Origin: Pseudomonadales bacterium
Lineage (GTDB): Bacteria; Pseudomonadota; Gammaproteobacteria; Pseudomonadales; Halieaceae
DNA: 64,000 nucleotides
Assembly: GCA_024234675.1 (NCBI GenBank)
Contig: JACKNU010000010.1
Coordinates: 1 to 64,000, forward strand
Direction of reading: 5' to 3'
The position numbers and the translations under genes are program-made. This document shows positions 1 through 8,481 of the stretch, one piece after another (the first letter of the stretch is position 1; each line of letters starts with the position of its first letter). The notes under the pieces are model-generated. The model was not told the origin of the DNA, did no database searches, and saw only the letters and a list, made by a program, of their open reading frames with translations.

Positions 1-39
1 TCGGTTCTACAATCCAGCATGAAAAGAACGGTGTTAGCG

Positions 40-147
40 CGGAGTGTACGAAGTACCCCCGCTGGACCGTGGAGCGCATGGATGCGCGATACGAGCCTAC
101 ATGGACGTATTCACGGCGAGTCCAGCGGGGGTACTTCGTATGCTCCG
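40..147. repeat. Inverted-repeat element (27-bp arms)
   Basis: Two 27-base arms at 40-66 and 121-147 are reverse complements apart from two positions near the outer end (core CGAAGTACCCCCGCTGGA). They enclose about 54 bases that hold a second perfect hairpin, GCGCAT-GG-ATGCGC at 74-87. No ORF or transposase is present. The layout is that of a small non-coding dispersed repeat or MITE-like unit lying just upstream of the first gene. Folding is certain from the sequence; copy number in the genome cannot be seen here. Confidence 0.75.
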
Positions 148-208
148 TGCGGTGAGTAGCGAATGAAAAATGTAATTGATGCATGAAGCAAACAATGGGA
201 ACGAACGA

Positions 209-1096
209 ATGAGCGGAATATGTGAAGGCAGGGTAGTGATCATCACCGGCGCCGGCGGCGGGCTGGGTGCGGCGCATGCTAAAGTGCTGGCAGCCGAGGG
301 TGCCAGCGTGGTGGTTAACGACATCAACAAGGAAGCCGCCGCCAAAGTGGTGGCGGAAATCGTTGCGGCCGGCGGTAAGGCCGTGGTGAACACCTCCGAT
401 ATCACCCACTACGACGACAGCCTCAATGCCGTCAAGCAGGCGCTGGAAAGCTTCGGCAACCTGCATGCCGTGGTGAATAACGCCGGCATCAATCGCGACC
501 GCATGTTCGCCTCCATGACCGAGGAGGACTGGGACCTGATCATGGCCGTGCACCTCAAGGGACACTTCTGCATCAGCTCCCATGCCGTCCACTACTGGCG
601 CGGCAAGTCCAAGGAAGGCGAGGCGGTGGATGCGCGCATCATCAACACCAGTTCCGGCGCCGGCCTGCAGGGCTCCATCGGCCAGTCCAACTACGCCGCC
701 GCCAAGGCCGGCATCGCCGCCTTGACGCTGAACCAGGCGGCGGAACTCAAGCGCTACGGCATTACCGCCAACGCCATCACCCCCGCGGCTCGCACCGGCA
801 TGACCACCGCCGTGCCGGAGATGGCCCGGCGCATGGCGGCGCCCGAGGATGGCAGCTTTGATTACTGGGCGCCGGAGAACGTGTCCTCGCTGGTGGCCTG
901 GCTGGTGTCGACTCAATCGAAAGACGTCACCGGCCGGGTGTTCGAGGCGGAGGGCGGCAAGCTCTCCATCGCCGACGGCTGGCGCACTACCGAGGGGGTG
1001 GACAAGGGCGCGCGCTGGGAACCCGCCGAGGTGGGCGGCGCGGTGGCGCAGTTGCTGGCCAAAGAGGTGCCGGCGCAAAAAGTCTACGGCACCTGA
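209..1096 (+). CDS. SDR-family NAD(P)-dependent oxidoreductase
   Basis: Classical short-chain dehydrogenase/reductase of about 295 residues. The Rossmann dinucleotide motif is GAGGGLG near residue 14, NNAG follows, then a Ser in INTSSGAG and the catalytic pair in the YAAAK segment. The C-terminus carries an extra tail beyond the usual 250-residue SDR, as in long 3-hydroxyacyl-CoA dehydrogenase-like SDRs next to steroid or fatty-acid beta-oxidation genes. ATG 209 is chosen because it puts the Rossmann fold at the N-terminus; ATG 179 and TTG 176 would only add an unconserved tail. The next gene starts 27 bases downstream, so it is probably in one operon with the two acyl-CoA dehydrogenases. Substrate is inferred only: a hydroxyacyl-CoA or steroid-ring intermediate. 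Confidence 0.85.
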   Translation: MSGICEGRVVIITGAGGGLGAAHAKVLAAEGASVVVNDINKEAAAKVVAEIVAAGGKAVVNTSDITHYDDSLNAVKQALESFGNLHAVVNNAGINRDRMFASMTEEDWDLIMAVHLKGHFCISSHAVHYWRGKSKEGEAVDARIINTSSGAGLQGSIGQSNYAAAKAGIAALTLNQAAELKRYGITANAITPAARTGMTTAVPEMARRMAAPEDGSFDYWAPENVSSLVAWLVSTQSKDVTGRVFEAEGGKLSIADGWRTTEGVDKGARWEPAEVGGAVAQLLAKEVPAQKVYGT

Positions 1097-1123
1097 GTTA
1101 TTCCAAGCGAAGCGGTCGAGCCA

Positions 1124-2299
1124 ATGCATTTCAGTTTCAGCGAAGAACAGCAGATGATCCGCGCCACGGCGGAGGCGTTCCTGGCGGAAAAATCCACGTC
1201 CGCCGCGGTGCGCCGGGCCATGGTGACCGAGCGGGGTTACGACCCGCAGCTGTGGCAGTCCATTTGCGAGGACATGTACTGGCAGGCCATGACCATCCCC
1301 GAGGCCCATGGCGGCCTGGGGCTGGGCTATGTGGAACTGGTGGCCACCCTGGAGCAGATGGGTCGCTACCTGCTGTGTGCGCCGTTCTATGCCAGCGTCT
1401 GCCTGGCCACCAATGCCCTGCTGGTGGCTGCCAGCGAGGAGCAGAAGGCGCGCTACCTGCCGCAGTTGGCCGCGGGCACCACCGGCACCCTGGCCTATAC
1501 CGGCGCCAGTGGCCGCTGGGATTGCAGTGCGGTGGAGGCGCTGGCGCGCCCCGAGGGCGACAATTTTCGTATCAGCGGCCGCTATCGCTATGTCCCGGAC
1601 GGCCACACCGCCGGCTTGCTGGTGGTGGCGGCGCGCAGCGCGGGCAGCGCGGGTGATGCCGGTATCAGCCTGTTCGTGCTGCCGGCGGAGACCGCGGGGG
1701 TCAGGCGCCAGTGGTTGCCCACCATGGACCAGACCCGCAAGCAGGCCCAGCTGCAGTTTGAGGATGTGCTGGTGCCCGGTGACAATCTGCTGGGCGAGTT
1801 TGGCCAAGGCGGGCCGGCGCTGGCGAAAATCATCGACCTGGCAACGGTGGCCATTGCCGCCGACCAGGTAGGGGGCGCCCAGCAAGCCCTGGACAGCACC
1901 GTGGCCTACCTGCAGGAGCGGGTGCAGTTCGGGCGGGTTATCGCCTCCTACCAGGCGCTCAAGCACAAGGCCGCCGATATGATGGTGAAGGCCGAGGCGG
2001 CCCGCTCGGCGGTTTATTACGCGGCCTGCATCGCCGACGAGGCGCTGGCCGGCAATCCCCTGGGGGAGGAGTTGGCGGAGGCTGCCAGTATCGCCAAGGC
2101 CTACTGCTCGGACGCCTATTTCTTCAATGCCGGCTGCGGCATCCAGCTGCACGGCGGCGTGGGCTTTACCGCCGAGTACGACATACAGCTGTATTTCAAG
2201 CGGGCCAAATCCACCGAGACCTTCCTGGGCAACGGTGCCTGGCACCGGGAGCGGCTGGCGCGCGCTTTGCTTGATCGAGAGGCGGAGGTGGTGGCATGA
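1124..2299 (+). CDS. Acyl-CoA dehydrogenase (probable subunit of a heteromeric pair)
   Basis: 391-residue FAD-dependent acyl-CoA dehydrogenase starting with the family hallmark FSFSEEQQMIRATAEAFL. The N-terminal helical domain, middle beta domain (weakly conserved) and C-terminal helical bundle (RVQFGRVIASYQALKHKAAD, later GIQLHGGVGFTAEYDIQLYF) are all present. The final segment reads KSTETFLGNGAWHRE instead of the usual YEGT-type segment that carries the catalytic Glu in MCAD-type enzymes. It overlaps the next, different acyl-CoA dehydrogenase by 4 bases (ATGA). Adjacent dissimilar subunits are typical of the alpha2-beta2 acyl-CoA dehydrogenases of steroid catabolism (FadE30-FadE33 / IpdE1-IpdE2, ChsE pairs). 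The heteromeric state is inference. Confidence 0.85.
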   Translation: MHFSFSEEQQMIRATAEAFLAEKSTSAAVRRAMVTERGYDPQLWQSICEDMYWQAMTIPEAHGGLGLGYVELVATLEQMGRYLLCAPFYASVCLATNALLVAASEEQKARYLPQLAAGTTGTLAYTGASGRWDCSAVEALARPEGDNFRISGRYRYVPDGHTAGLLVVAARSAGSAGDAGISLFVLPAETAGVRRQWLPTMDQTRKQAQLQFEDVLVPGDNLLGEFGQGGPALAKIIDLATVAIAADQVGGAQQALDSTVAYLQERVQFGRVIASYQALKHKAADMMVKAEAARSAVYYAACIADEALAGNPLGEELAEAASIAKAYCSDAYFFNAGCGIQLHGGVGFTAEYDIQLYFKRAKSTETFLGNGAWHRERLARALLDREAEVVA

Positions 2300-3486
2300 A
2301 GCTGAGTTTCAGTGAAGAGGATGAGCGGTTTCGCCGGGAAGTGGCCGACTGGCTGGCCGCTAACCTGGGCGGCGAGTTCGAGCAGATCCGCTTTCGCGGC
2401 GGTCCCGGCGACGAGCACAGCTTCGTCGAGGAGCGTAAGGCCTGGGAACGCAAGCTGCACGAGGGCGGCTGGACCGGCCTGGGCTGGCCCAGGCAGCACG
2501 GCGGTCGCGGCGCCAGTATCGAGCAGCAGGTCATTTTCAACGAGGAGTACGCCCGCGCCGGCGGTCCCGGTCGCATGGGCCATATCGGTGAAACCCTCAC
2601 CGGCCCCACGCTGATCGCCTTCGGCAGCGAGGCGCAACAGGCGCGCTACCTGCCGGGCATACTGCGGGGCGAGGACCTGTGGTGCCAGGGTTACTCCGAG
2701 CCCAGCGCCGGTTCGGACCTGGCCAACGTCAGGACCAAAGCCCGCTTCGACGGGGCCAGCGGCCAGTGGCGCCTGACCGGGCAGAAGGTCTGGACCTCCC
2801 TGGCCCACGAATCCCGGTACTGTTTTGCCATTGCCCGCACCGACCCGGAGTCGGTGGGGCACAAGGGGCTGGGGTTTTTCCTGTTGGCCATGGACCAGCC
2901 CGGCATCACCGTGCGTCCCATCGAGCAACTCACCGGCACCTGCGAATTCAACGAGGTGTTTTTCGACGAGGCGGTTTGTGGCGCCGACGACATCGTCGGG
3001 GAGCCGGGGCAGGGCTGGCAGGTGGCCATGGGCCTGCTGGGTTTCGAGCGCGGCGTGTCTACCCTGGGGCAGCAGATGCTGTTCCAGAACGAGTTCAACG
3101 AGGTGCTGCGCATCGCCCGGGAAAACGGTGCGGCGCGGGACCCGGCCATTCGCCAGCGCATCGCCGACGCCCATGTGGGCCTGCGCATCATGCGCTTCAA
3201 CAGCATGCGCATGCTGTCCGGCGGCGGCGATGACGGCAGCCTGGGTCGCGAGGCCATGATCTACAAGCTCTACTGGGCCAGCTGGCACCGCAACCTGGGC
3301 AAGCTGGCCATGGATGTGCTGGGCGCCGAGAGTGAAATCCTGGATGGCGCGCCCTATGAACTGAACCGGCTGCAGTCCCTGTTCCTGTTCACCCGCGCGG
3401 ACACCATTTACGGCGGCACCAACCAGATCCAGCGCAATATCATCGCCGAACGCGCCCTGGGCATGCCGCGCGAGCCGCGGGGGTAG
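2296..3486 (+). CDS. Acyl-CoA dehydrogenase, FadE30/IpdE1-like
   Basis: 396 residues with a complete acyl-CoA dehydrogenase fold. Segments such as LGWPRQHGGRGAS, LWCQGYSEPSAGSDLANV, GQKVWTSLAHES, FERGVSTLGQQ and FTRADTIYGGTNQIQRNIIA follow, by recollection, mycobacterial FadE30 (IpdE1), which works on the hydrindane propionate-CoA left from steroid C/D rings. The segment that holds the catalytic Glu in MCAD (YEGT) is YGGT here, the same replacement I recall in FadE30, so catalysis would rely on another residue or the partner subunit. Start ATG overlaps the stop of the upstream subunit by 4 bases, which suggests translational coupling and 1:1 synthesis. Assignment to steroid rather than general acyl-CoA oxidation is inferred from resemblance. 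Confidence 0.85.
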   Translation: MKLSFSEEDERFRREVADWLAANLGGEFEQIRFRGGPGDEHSFVEERKAWERKLHEGGWTGLGWPRQHGGRGASIEQQVIFNEEYARAGGPGRMGHIGETLTGPTLIAFGSEAQQARYLPGILRGEDLWCQGYSEPSAGSDLANVRTKARFDGASGQWRLTGQKVWTSLAHESRYCFAIARTDPESVGHKGLGFFLLAMDQPGITVRPIEQLTGTCEFNEVFFDEAVCGADDIVGEPGQGWQVAMGLLGFERGVSTLGQQMLFQNEFNEVLRIARENGAARDPAIRQRIADAHVGLRIMRFNSMRMLSGGGDDGSLGREAMIYKLYWASWHRNLGKLAMDVLGAESEILDGAPYELNRLQSLFLFTRADTIYGGTNQIQRNIIAERALGMPREPRG

Positions 3487-3492
3487 CCCCCC

Positions 3493-3516
3493 GTAGGGTC
3501 GAATTCATTCGACCAG
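3493..3516 (+). repeat. REP-like palindrome with GTAG head
   Basis: GTAG is followed by the perfect hairpin GGTCGAATTCATTCGACC (3497-3514). An identical 24-base copy lies at 48911-48934, followed by two variant copies. GTAG-headed hairpins are the layout of REP elements mobilised by REP-associated tyrosine transposases. It sits in the 75-base gap between the acyl-CoA dehydrogenase and the next SDR. Confidence 0.75.
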
Positions 3517-3561
3517 CGATACCAGGGATCGCACCCAACAACCCATCAAAGGAGACCGCCC

Positions 3562-4353
3562 ATGGCCCTGAAAGAACCACCACCCTACGTCGCCGGCCAC
3601 AACCTGCTGGCGGGCAAATCGGTGCTGATCACCGCCGCAGCGGGGGCCGGTATCGGTTTCGCCGCCGCCACCCGGGCCGCGGAAGAGGGGGCCCGGGCGG
3701 TGATGATCAGCGACATCCACGAGGGGCGCCTGCAAAAGGCCGTGGCCGCCCTGCGCGAGTCCACCGGGCTGGAGACGGTGTACGGCAAGCTGGCCAATGT
3801 GACCGTGGAGGAGGAGGTGCAGGCCCTCATCGACGCGGCCGAGGACCGCATGGGTGGTGTCGATATCCTGATCAACAACGCCGGCCTGGGCGGCACCCGC
3901 CTGCTGGTGGAGATGGCCGACGAGGAGTGGGCGCGGGTGCTGGACATCACCCTCACCGGCACCATGCGCATGACCCGCGCCATGCTCAGGAAGATGCAGC
4001 CCCGCGGCGCCGGGGTGATCGTCAACAACGCCTCGGTACTGGGCTGGCGGGCCCAGAAGGAGCAGTGCCACTACGCCGCGGCCAAGGCGGGGGTCATGGC
4101 GCTGACCCGCTGCGCGGCGCTGGAGGCCGCCGACTTTGGGGTGCGAATCAACGCCGTGTCGCCCTCCATCGCCTTTCACGAGTTCCTGAAAAAAACCACC
4201 CCCATGGAACTGCTGGAGGAGCTGGCAGCCAAAGAGGCTTTCGGCCGCGCCGCGGAAGTCTGGGAGGTGGCCAATGTGATGATGTTCCTGGCCTCCGATT
4301 ACGCCGGGTACATGACCGGCGAAGTGGTGTCCTGCTCCAGCCAGCGCGCCTGA
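3562..4353 (+). CDS. SDR-family oxidoreductase, IpdF-like
   Basis: 263-residue SDR. The cofactor loop is unusual: ITAAAGAGIGFAAA replaces the common TGxxxGIG. NNAGLGGT, the Ser in NNASVLGWR and YAAAK follow. The TAAAG-type loop and the LLAGK lead-in resemble mycobacterial IpdF (Rv3559c-type), the reductase or dehydrogenase of the steroid C/D-ring CoA intermediate. That fits the FadE30-like neighbour 75 bases upstream. A ribosome-binding site AAAGGAGA precedes the ATG by about 8 bases. The gene is last in its cassette; a GC-rich hairpin without a T-run lies at about 4385-4404. Function beyond SDR is inference. Confidence 0.8.
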   Translation: MALKEPPPYVAGHNLLAGKSVLITAAAGAGIGFAAATRAAEEGARAVMISDIHEGRLQKAVAALRESTGLETVYGKLANVTVEEEVQALIDAAEDRMGGVDILINNAGLGGTRLLVEMADEEWARVLDITLTGTMRMTRAMLRKMQPRGAGVIVNNASVLGWRAQKEQCHYAAAKAGVMALTRCAALEAADFGVRINAVSPSIAFHEFLKKTTPMELLEELAAKEAFGRAAEVWEVANVMMFLASDYAGYMTGEVVSCSSQRA

Positions 4354-4406
4354 GCGGCGCCAGCCCGGCCGCGGATTCCCCATCATCCCGGCCCCGGCGG
4401 CCGGGA

Positions 4407-4435
4407 CGCGTGCACCGCTACTTGCGTGCTACAAT
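4407..4435 (+). promoter_or_regulatory. Candidate promoter of the T2SS operon
   Basis: TACAAT at 4430-4435 is a good -10 hexamer 55 bases before the gspE start, in an otherwise GC-rich gap. The -35 region about 17 bases upstream is poor, so this is a weak or activator-dependent candidate. Confidence 0.35.
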
Positions 4436-4489
4436 GGTTCCGCCTCGCGCCATCGCCGCGAGCCCGAATTGGCAACGAACGTACTATCC

Positions 4490-6253
4490 ATGAAAAAAAT
4501 CGGCGAACTGCTGGTCGAACAGGGCAAGATCTCCGAGCGGGATGTGGAGCGCACCCTGCTGGCCCAGGCGGAAATGGGCGGGGTGTTCGGCCAGGTGCTG
4601 GTAAAGCTGGGCCTGGTCTCCGAGGCCGACGTGGCCGCGGCCTTGTCCGGGCAGCTGGCGATTCCCCTGCAGACTGCCGCCGACTACCCCGAGACCCCCG
4701 TGCGGCTCGAAGACGTGGCCGATGATTTCCTGGTGAGCAACGCCGTGGTGCCGGTGGCCGCCGGGGAGCGCGAAGTCCGCTTCGCCGCCACCATGCCCCA
4801 GGACCCCTTTCTCAGCAAGGCGCTGGCCATGGCGCTGGACCGGCCGGTGAGCATCGTGCTGGGCCTGGAGAGCGATATCAACAGGGCCCTGCAACTCTAC
4901 TTGCAGGGACAGGAAGAGGGCGACGAGGAGGCAGCCGGCGACGACCAGTTCGGTGGCCAGTCGGACGATGAGTTCATCGAGCACCTCAAGGACCTCGCCA
5001 GCGAGGCGCCGGTCATCCGCCTGGTAAACCAGATGATTCACCGCGCCGTGGACATGGGCGCCTCGGATATCCATATAGAACCCTTCGAGGACGGCCTGCA
5101 CCTGCGCTATCGGGTGGACGGCGTGCTGCAGGACTACCCCGACCCGCCGGCGGGCAACCTGTCCGCGGCTATCGCCTCGCGCATCAAGCTGTTGTCGCAG
5201 ATGAACATCGCCGAGCGCCGCCTGCCCCAGGACGGGCGCATCATGACCCGGGTGAAGGGTCACGAGATCGACCTGCGGGTCTCCACCATTCCAACGGTCC
5301 ACGGCGAGAGTATCGTCATGCGGGTACTGGACCGGGAGAGCATCCGCCTGGCCCTGCCCACCATGGGCTTCAGCGAGGACACCCTGACGCGCTACCAGTC
5401 CCTGCTGGAGCGGCCCCACGGGGTGCTGCTGGTCACCGGGCCCACCGGTTCGGGCAAGACCACCACCCTGTACGCCTCGCTGGCGTCCCTGGACGCGGAA
5501 TCCCTGAAGATCATCACCGTGGAAGACCCGGTGGAATACCAGCTGCAGGGGGTGAACCAGATCCAGGTGCAGAGCCAGATAGAGCTCAGCTTCGCCCGCG
5601 CCCTGCGCGCCATCCTGCGCCAGGACCCGGATATCATCATGATCGGCGAGATGCGCGATACCGAGACTGCGCAGATCGGGGTGCAGTCGGCGCTCACCGG
5701 CCACCTGGTGCTGTCCACCCTGCACACCAACACCGCCGCCAGCGCCATCACCCGGCTGGAGGATATGGGCATAGAGCGCTACCTGATCACCTCCTCCGTC
5801 AACGGGGTGCTGGCCCAGCGCCTGGTGCGCACCCTGTGCAGGCAGTGTCGTGTGGAGCACCAGGTGGGGCGCGACTACATCGTGCAAACCGGCCTGCGCC
5901 GCTACGTGGCGGGCGACAGCTGCACCCTGTTCAAGGCCGCCGGTTGCGCCGCCTGCAATCACACCGGTTACGCCGGCCGCACCGGCATTCACGAGCTGTT
6001 TGTGCTGGACGGGGAGATGCACCGGGTGATCATGAGCGGAGCCGATGCCACCCTGCTGCACGCCGCGGCCCGGCGCCAGGGCATGGTCACCCTGTACGAG
6101 GACGGCCTGCGCAAGGTGGTGCAGGGGCTCACCTCCATCGAGGAAGTGCTGCGCGTGACCCAGGACCAGAACGACGAGGAGTCCTCGCCGGTGCCCCTGG
6201 CGGTGGATATCGAACCGGCCGATATGCCGGCCATCAATCCCGTCTCGGCCTGA
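4490..6253 (+). CDS. gspE: Type II secretion ATPase GspE
   Basis: 587-residue cytoplasmic hexameric ATPase that powers pseudopilus assembly. An N-terminal N1E-like domain (MKKIGELLVEQGKISERDVE) binds GspL. The C-terminal RecA-like domain has Walker A GPTGSGKTTT near residue 316, an Asp box and Walker B (DPDIIMIGEMRD). A tetracysteine zinc finger follows (CRQC near 450 and CAAC near 486), typical of GspE/PilB. ATG 4490 gives the canonical N-terminus; an in-frame TTG at 4469 would add seven unconserved residues. It is first gene of an eleven-gene operon in Xps order (E-F-G-H-I-J-K-L-M-N-D). Confidence 0.97.
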   Translation: MKKIGELLVEQGKISERDVERTLLAQAEMGGVFGQVLVKLGLVSEADVAAALSGQLAIPLQTAADYPETPVRLEDVADDFLVSNAVVPVAAGEREVRFAATMPQDPFLSKALAMALDRPVSIVLGLESDINRALQLYLQGQEEGDEEAAGDDQFGGQSDDEFIEHLKDLASEAPVIRLVNQMIHRAVDMGASDIHIEPFEDGLHLRYRVDGVLQDYPDPPAGNLSAAIASRIKLLSQMNIAERRLPQDGRIMTRVKGHEIDLRVSTIPTVHGESIVMRVLDRESIRLALPTMGFSEDTLTRYQSLLERPHGVLLVTGPTGSGKTTTLYASLASLDAESLKIITVEDPVEYQLQGVNQIQVQSQIELSFARALRAILRQDPDIIMIGEMRDTETAQIGVQSALTGHLVLSTLHTNTAASAITRLEDMGIERYLITSSVNGVLAQRLVRTLCRQCRVEHQVGRDYIVQTGLRRYVAGDSCTLFKAAGCAACNHTGYAGRTGIHELFVLDGEMHRVIMSGADATLLHAAARRQGMVTLYEDGLRKVVQGLTSIEEVLRVTQDQNDEESSPVPLAVDIEPADMPAINPVSA

Positions 6254-6262
6254 TAGCAGCCG

Positions 6263-7468
6263 ATGCCGCGGTTCAGTTACAAGGCGATCGCCAGGGACGG
6301 CAAGCCACTCGATGGTGTCATCGAGGCCGATGCCCTGGAACTGGCCTCGCGCCAGTTGCGCGCCCAGGGCCTGACCCTGCTCAAGCTGGAGGCCGGGGGT
6401 GCGGCGGCGGTGCCGGGCCGGGCCGAGGGCAAGCCGCCCGGGCGCCAGGAGATCCTGTCGATGACCAGCGAGCTGGCGGTGCTGCTGCGCGCCGGGCTGC
6501 CGCTGGACCGGGCGCTCAAGGTCCTGATAGACATGGCCTCCCTGCCGCAGATGCACCAGCTGCTCAGCGAGCTGCTCAAGTCGGTCAAGGGCGGCAAGCC
6601 CCTCAGCCAGGCCATGCAGCCCAATGAAAAGCTGTTCGGCAACTTCTACATCAGCATGGTGCGCTCCGGCGAGGCCAGCGGCCAGCTGTCCGCCGTGCTG
6701 GACCGGCTGGTGGAGTACCTGGAAAACGCCAAGACCAACCGCGACAGCGTGGTATCGGCGCTGATCTACCCGGCCATCCTGCTGGTGGTATCGGTGCTCT
6801 CGGTGGTGGTCATGCTCGGCTTCGTGGTGCCCCAGTTCGAGACCCTGTTCGAGGATATGGGCGAGGCCCTGCCCCTGCTGACCAGGATGGTGGTGAGCGC
6901 GGCAAACTTCATCGCCGAGTGGGGCTGGCTGATACTGCTGGTGGTGGTGGCGCTGGGTTACTACCTGCGCCGCTGGACCGCCAGCGAGGAGGGCCGGGCC
7001 AGCCTGCACCGCCGCCTGCTCAAACTGCCCCTGGCCGGTGGGATCGTTTTCGAGTTCGAGGTGTCCAAATTCGCCAGGACCGTGGGAACCCTGCTGGAAA
7101 ACGGCGTGTCGCTGCTCAAGGCCATCTCCATCGCCATCGATACCGTCGACAACACGGTCATCAAAGACGCCCTGCAGGTACTGCCGCCGGCGGTCAAGGC
7201 GGGCAAGCGCATGTCGGTGGCGCTGGCCGATACCGGCCTGTTCACCCCCATGGTGATCCAGATGATCCGGGTGGGCGAGGAGTCTGGCAGCCTGGGGCAG
7301 ATGCTGCTGGAGCTGGCCAAGGTGTTCGACGGCCATGTGCAGTCCGGTGTGAAGCGCGGCCTGGCGCTGCTGGAACCGGTGCTGATACTGGGCATGGGGT
7401 TTCTCATCGCGATCATTATCATCTCGATCCTGATGGGTATCCTGTCAGTCAATGACCTGGCGGCCTAG
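6263..7468 (+). CDS. gspF: Type II secretion inner-membrane platform GspF
   Basis: 401 residues, the normal GspF length, starting MPRFSYKAIARDGKPLDGVI as in the family. Two repeated cytoplasmic T2SSF domains are separated by membrane segments: one at SALIYPAILLVVSVLSVVVM, a short second at WGWLILLVVVALGYYL and a last one at LILGMGFLIAIIIISILMGI. It anchors the GspE/GspL platform in the inner membrane. The ATG lies 9 bases after the gspE stop. Confidence 0.97.
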   Translation: MPRFSYKAIARDGKPLDGVIEADALELASRQLRAQGLTLLKLEAGGAAAVPGRAEGKPPGRQEILSMTSELAVLLRAGLPLDRALKVLIDMASLPQMHQLLSELLKSVKGGKPLSQAMQPNEKLFGNFYISMVRSGEASGQLSAVLDRLVEYLENAKTNRDSVVSALIYPAILLVVSVLSVVVMLGFVVPQFETLFEDMGEALPLLTRMVVSAANFIAEWGWLILLVVVALGYYLRRWTASEEGRASLHRRLLKLPLAGGIVFEFEVSKFARTVGTLLENGVSLLKAISIAIDTVDNTVIKDALQVLPPAVKAGKRMSVALADTGLFTPMVIQMIRVGEESGSLGQMLLELAKVFDGHVQSGVKRGLALLEPVLILGMGFLIAIIIISILMGILSVNDLAA

Positions 7469-7510
7469 CTGCGCTGCGCGCCGGGGATTTTTTATCAAGG
7501 GAAGTGCTAT

Positions 7511-7957
7511 ATGAAGTTGCAGTCAAAACCAAACAGCCGTCGCCCGCTGCGACAACGCGGGTTTACCCTCATGGAGTTGCTGGTGGTGCTGGCCATCCTG
7601 GGCCTGCTGATGAGCCTGGTGGGGCCGCGGGTGCTCAACCAGCTGGGCGGCGCCAAGACCAAGACCGCGGGCATCCAGATCAAGGACCTGGAGCAGTCGC
7701 TGGAGATGTACAAGCTGGACGTGGGGCGTTTCCCCTCTACCGAGGAGGGCCTGGACGCGCTGGTGAACAAGCCGGGCAACGCGGTGGGCTGGAACGGGCC
7801 CTACCTGAAAAAGTCGGATGTGCCGCTGGATCCCTGGAACCGTGAGTACCAGTACAAATACCCCGGCGAGCGGGGCGAGCTGGATATTTTCAGCTACGGG
7901 CAGGATGGCCAGGCCGGCGGTGACGGCGAAGACGCCGATGTGGGTAACTGGAACTAG
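7511..7957 (+). CDS. gspG: Major pseudopilin GspG
   Basis: 148-residue major pseudopilin. The prepilin peptidase site is RG|FTLMELLVVLAILG, with Glu at mature position 5 and a hydrophobic helix after it. The C-terminal calcium-binding globular part is typical (FPSTEEGLDAL, GPYLKK, PLDPWN, YGQDGQAGGDGEDADVGNW). A good Shine-Dalgarno (AAGGGAAG) sits upstream of the ATG in a 42-base gap, the largest inside the operon, so this most abundant component has its own efficient initiation site. No prepilin peptidase gene (gspO/pilD) lies in the window. Confidence 0.97.
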   Translation: MKLQSKPNSRRPLRQRGFTLMELLVVLAILGLLMSLVGPRVLNQLGGAKTKTAGIQIKDLEQSLEMYKLDVGRFPSTEEGLDALVNKPGNAVGWNGPYLKKSDVPLDPWNREYQYKYPGERGELDIFSYGQDGQAGGDGEDADVGNWN

Positions 7958-8481
7958 TGTTCCCGGGATGGCCGCCGGGGATGCCCGGCGGTGTTGCTGG
8001 CATGGCTCTCCACGCAGCTGCCGCTAGCCCTTGGGCGGCGCGGCTGCGCGGCTTCACCATGCTGGAACTGATGGTCGCGATCAGCATCGCCGGCCTGTTG
8101 CTGGCGGTGGCGGTGCCGGCCTCCTATCGCTTCTACGAGTCCATGCAGTACCGGCAGGCCGTGCGGGAAGTGGTGACCACCCTCGCCGCGGCGCGTTACC
8201 GGGCCGTGAACAGCGGTCGGGCCCAGGATGTGGCCGTCGATCCCTTTGCCCATACCCTGGCCTTCAATGGCGAACTCACCGAGTTGCCCACCGGCCTGCA
8301 GATGGCGGTGCAGGCGGCCGGCGAACTCAACCGCGAGCGCGCCGGCGTGATCCGTTTCTACCCCGAGGGCGGCTCCAGCGGCGGCGGTATCGAGCTGGAA
8401 CGCGGCGATGGCAGCGGTGTCAGGATCTCGGTGGACTGGCTGATGGGGCGGGTGACCCAGGAAGCATATGCCCTCAAGTAG
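7957..8481 (+). CDS. gspH: Minor pseudopilin GspH
   Basis: Minor pseudopilin with a class III leader, RLRG|FTMLELMVAISIAGLL, and Glu at mature position 5, followed by a beta-rich GspH domain. The start is uncertain. GTG 7957 overlaps the TAG stop of gspG, like other junctions in this operon, but gives a long 34-residue leader; ATG 7981 or ATG 8002 would give more usual 26- and 19-residue leaders and neither has a clear ribosome-binding site. The protein primes the pseudopilus tip with GspI, J and K. Confidence 0.9.
   Translation: MFPGWPPGMPGGVAGMALHAAAASPWAARLRGFTMLELMVAISIAGLLLAVAVPASYRFYESMQYRQAVREVVTTLAAARYRAVNSGRAQDVAVDPFAHTLAFNGELTELPTGLQMAVQAAGELNRERAGVIRFYPEGGSSGGGIELERGDGSGVRISVDWLMGRVTQEAYALK

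Noticed and set aside
4385..4404. GC-rich hairpin after the IpdF-like gene as terminator
   Set aside because: No T-run follows the stem, so it is not called a rho-independent terminator.
4484..7336. 950-codon open frame on the reverse strand opposite gspE/gspF
   Set aside because: It is a GC-bias shadow: His/Gln/Gly-rich, no recognisable domain, and lies entirely antisense to two certain genes.
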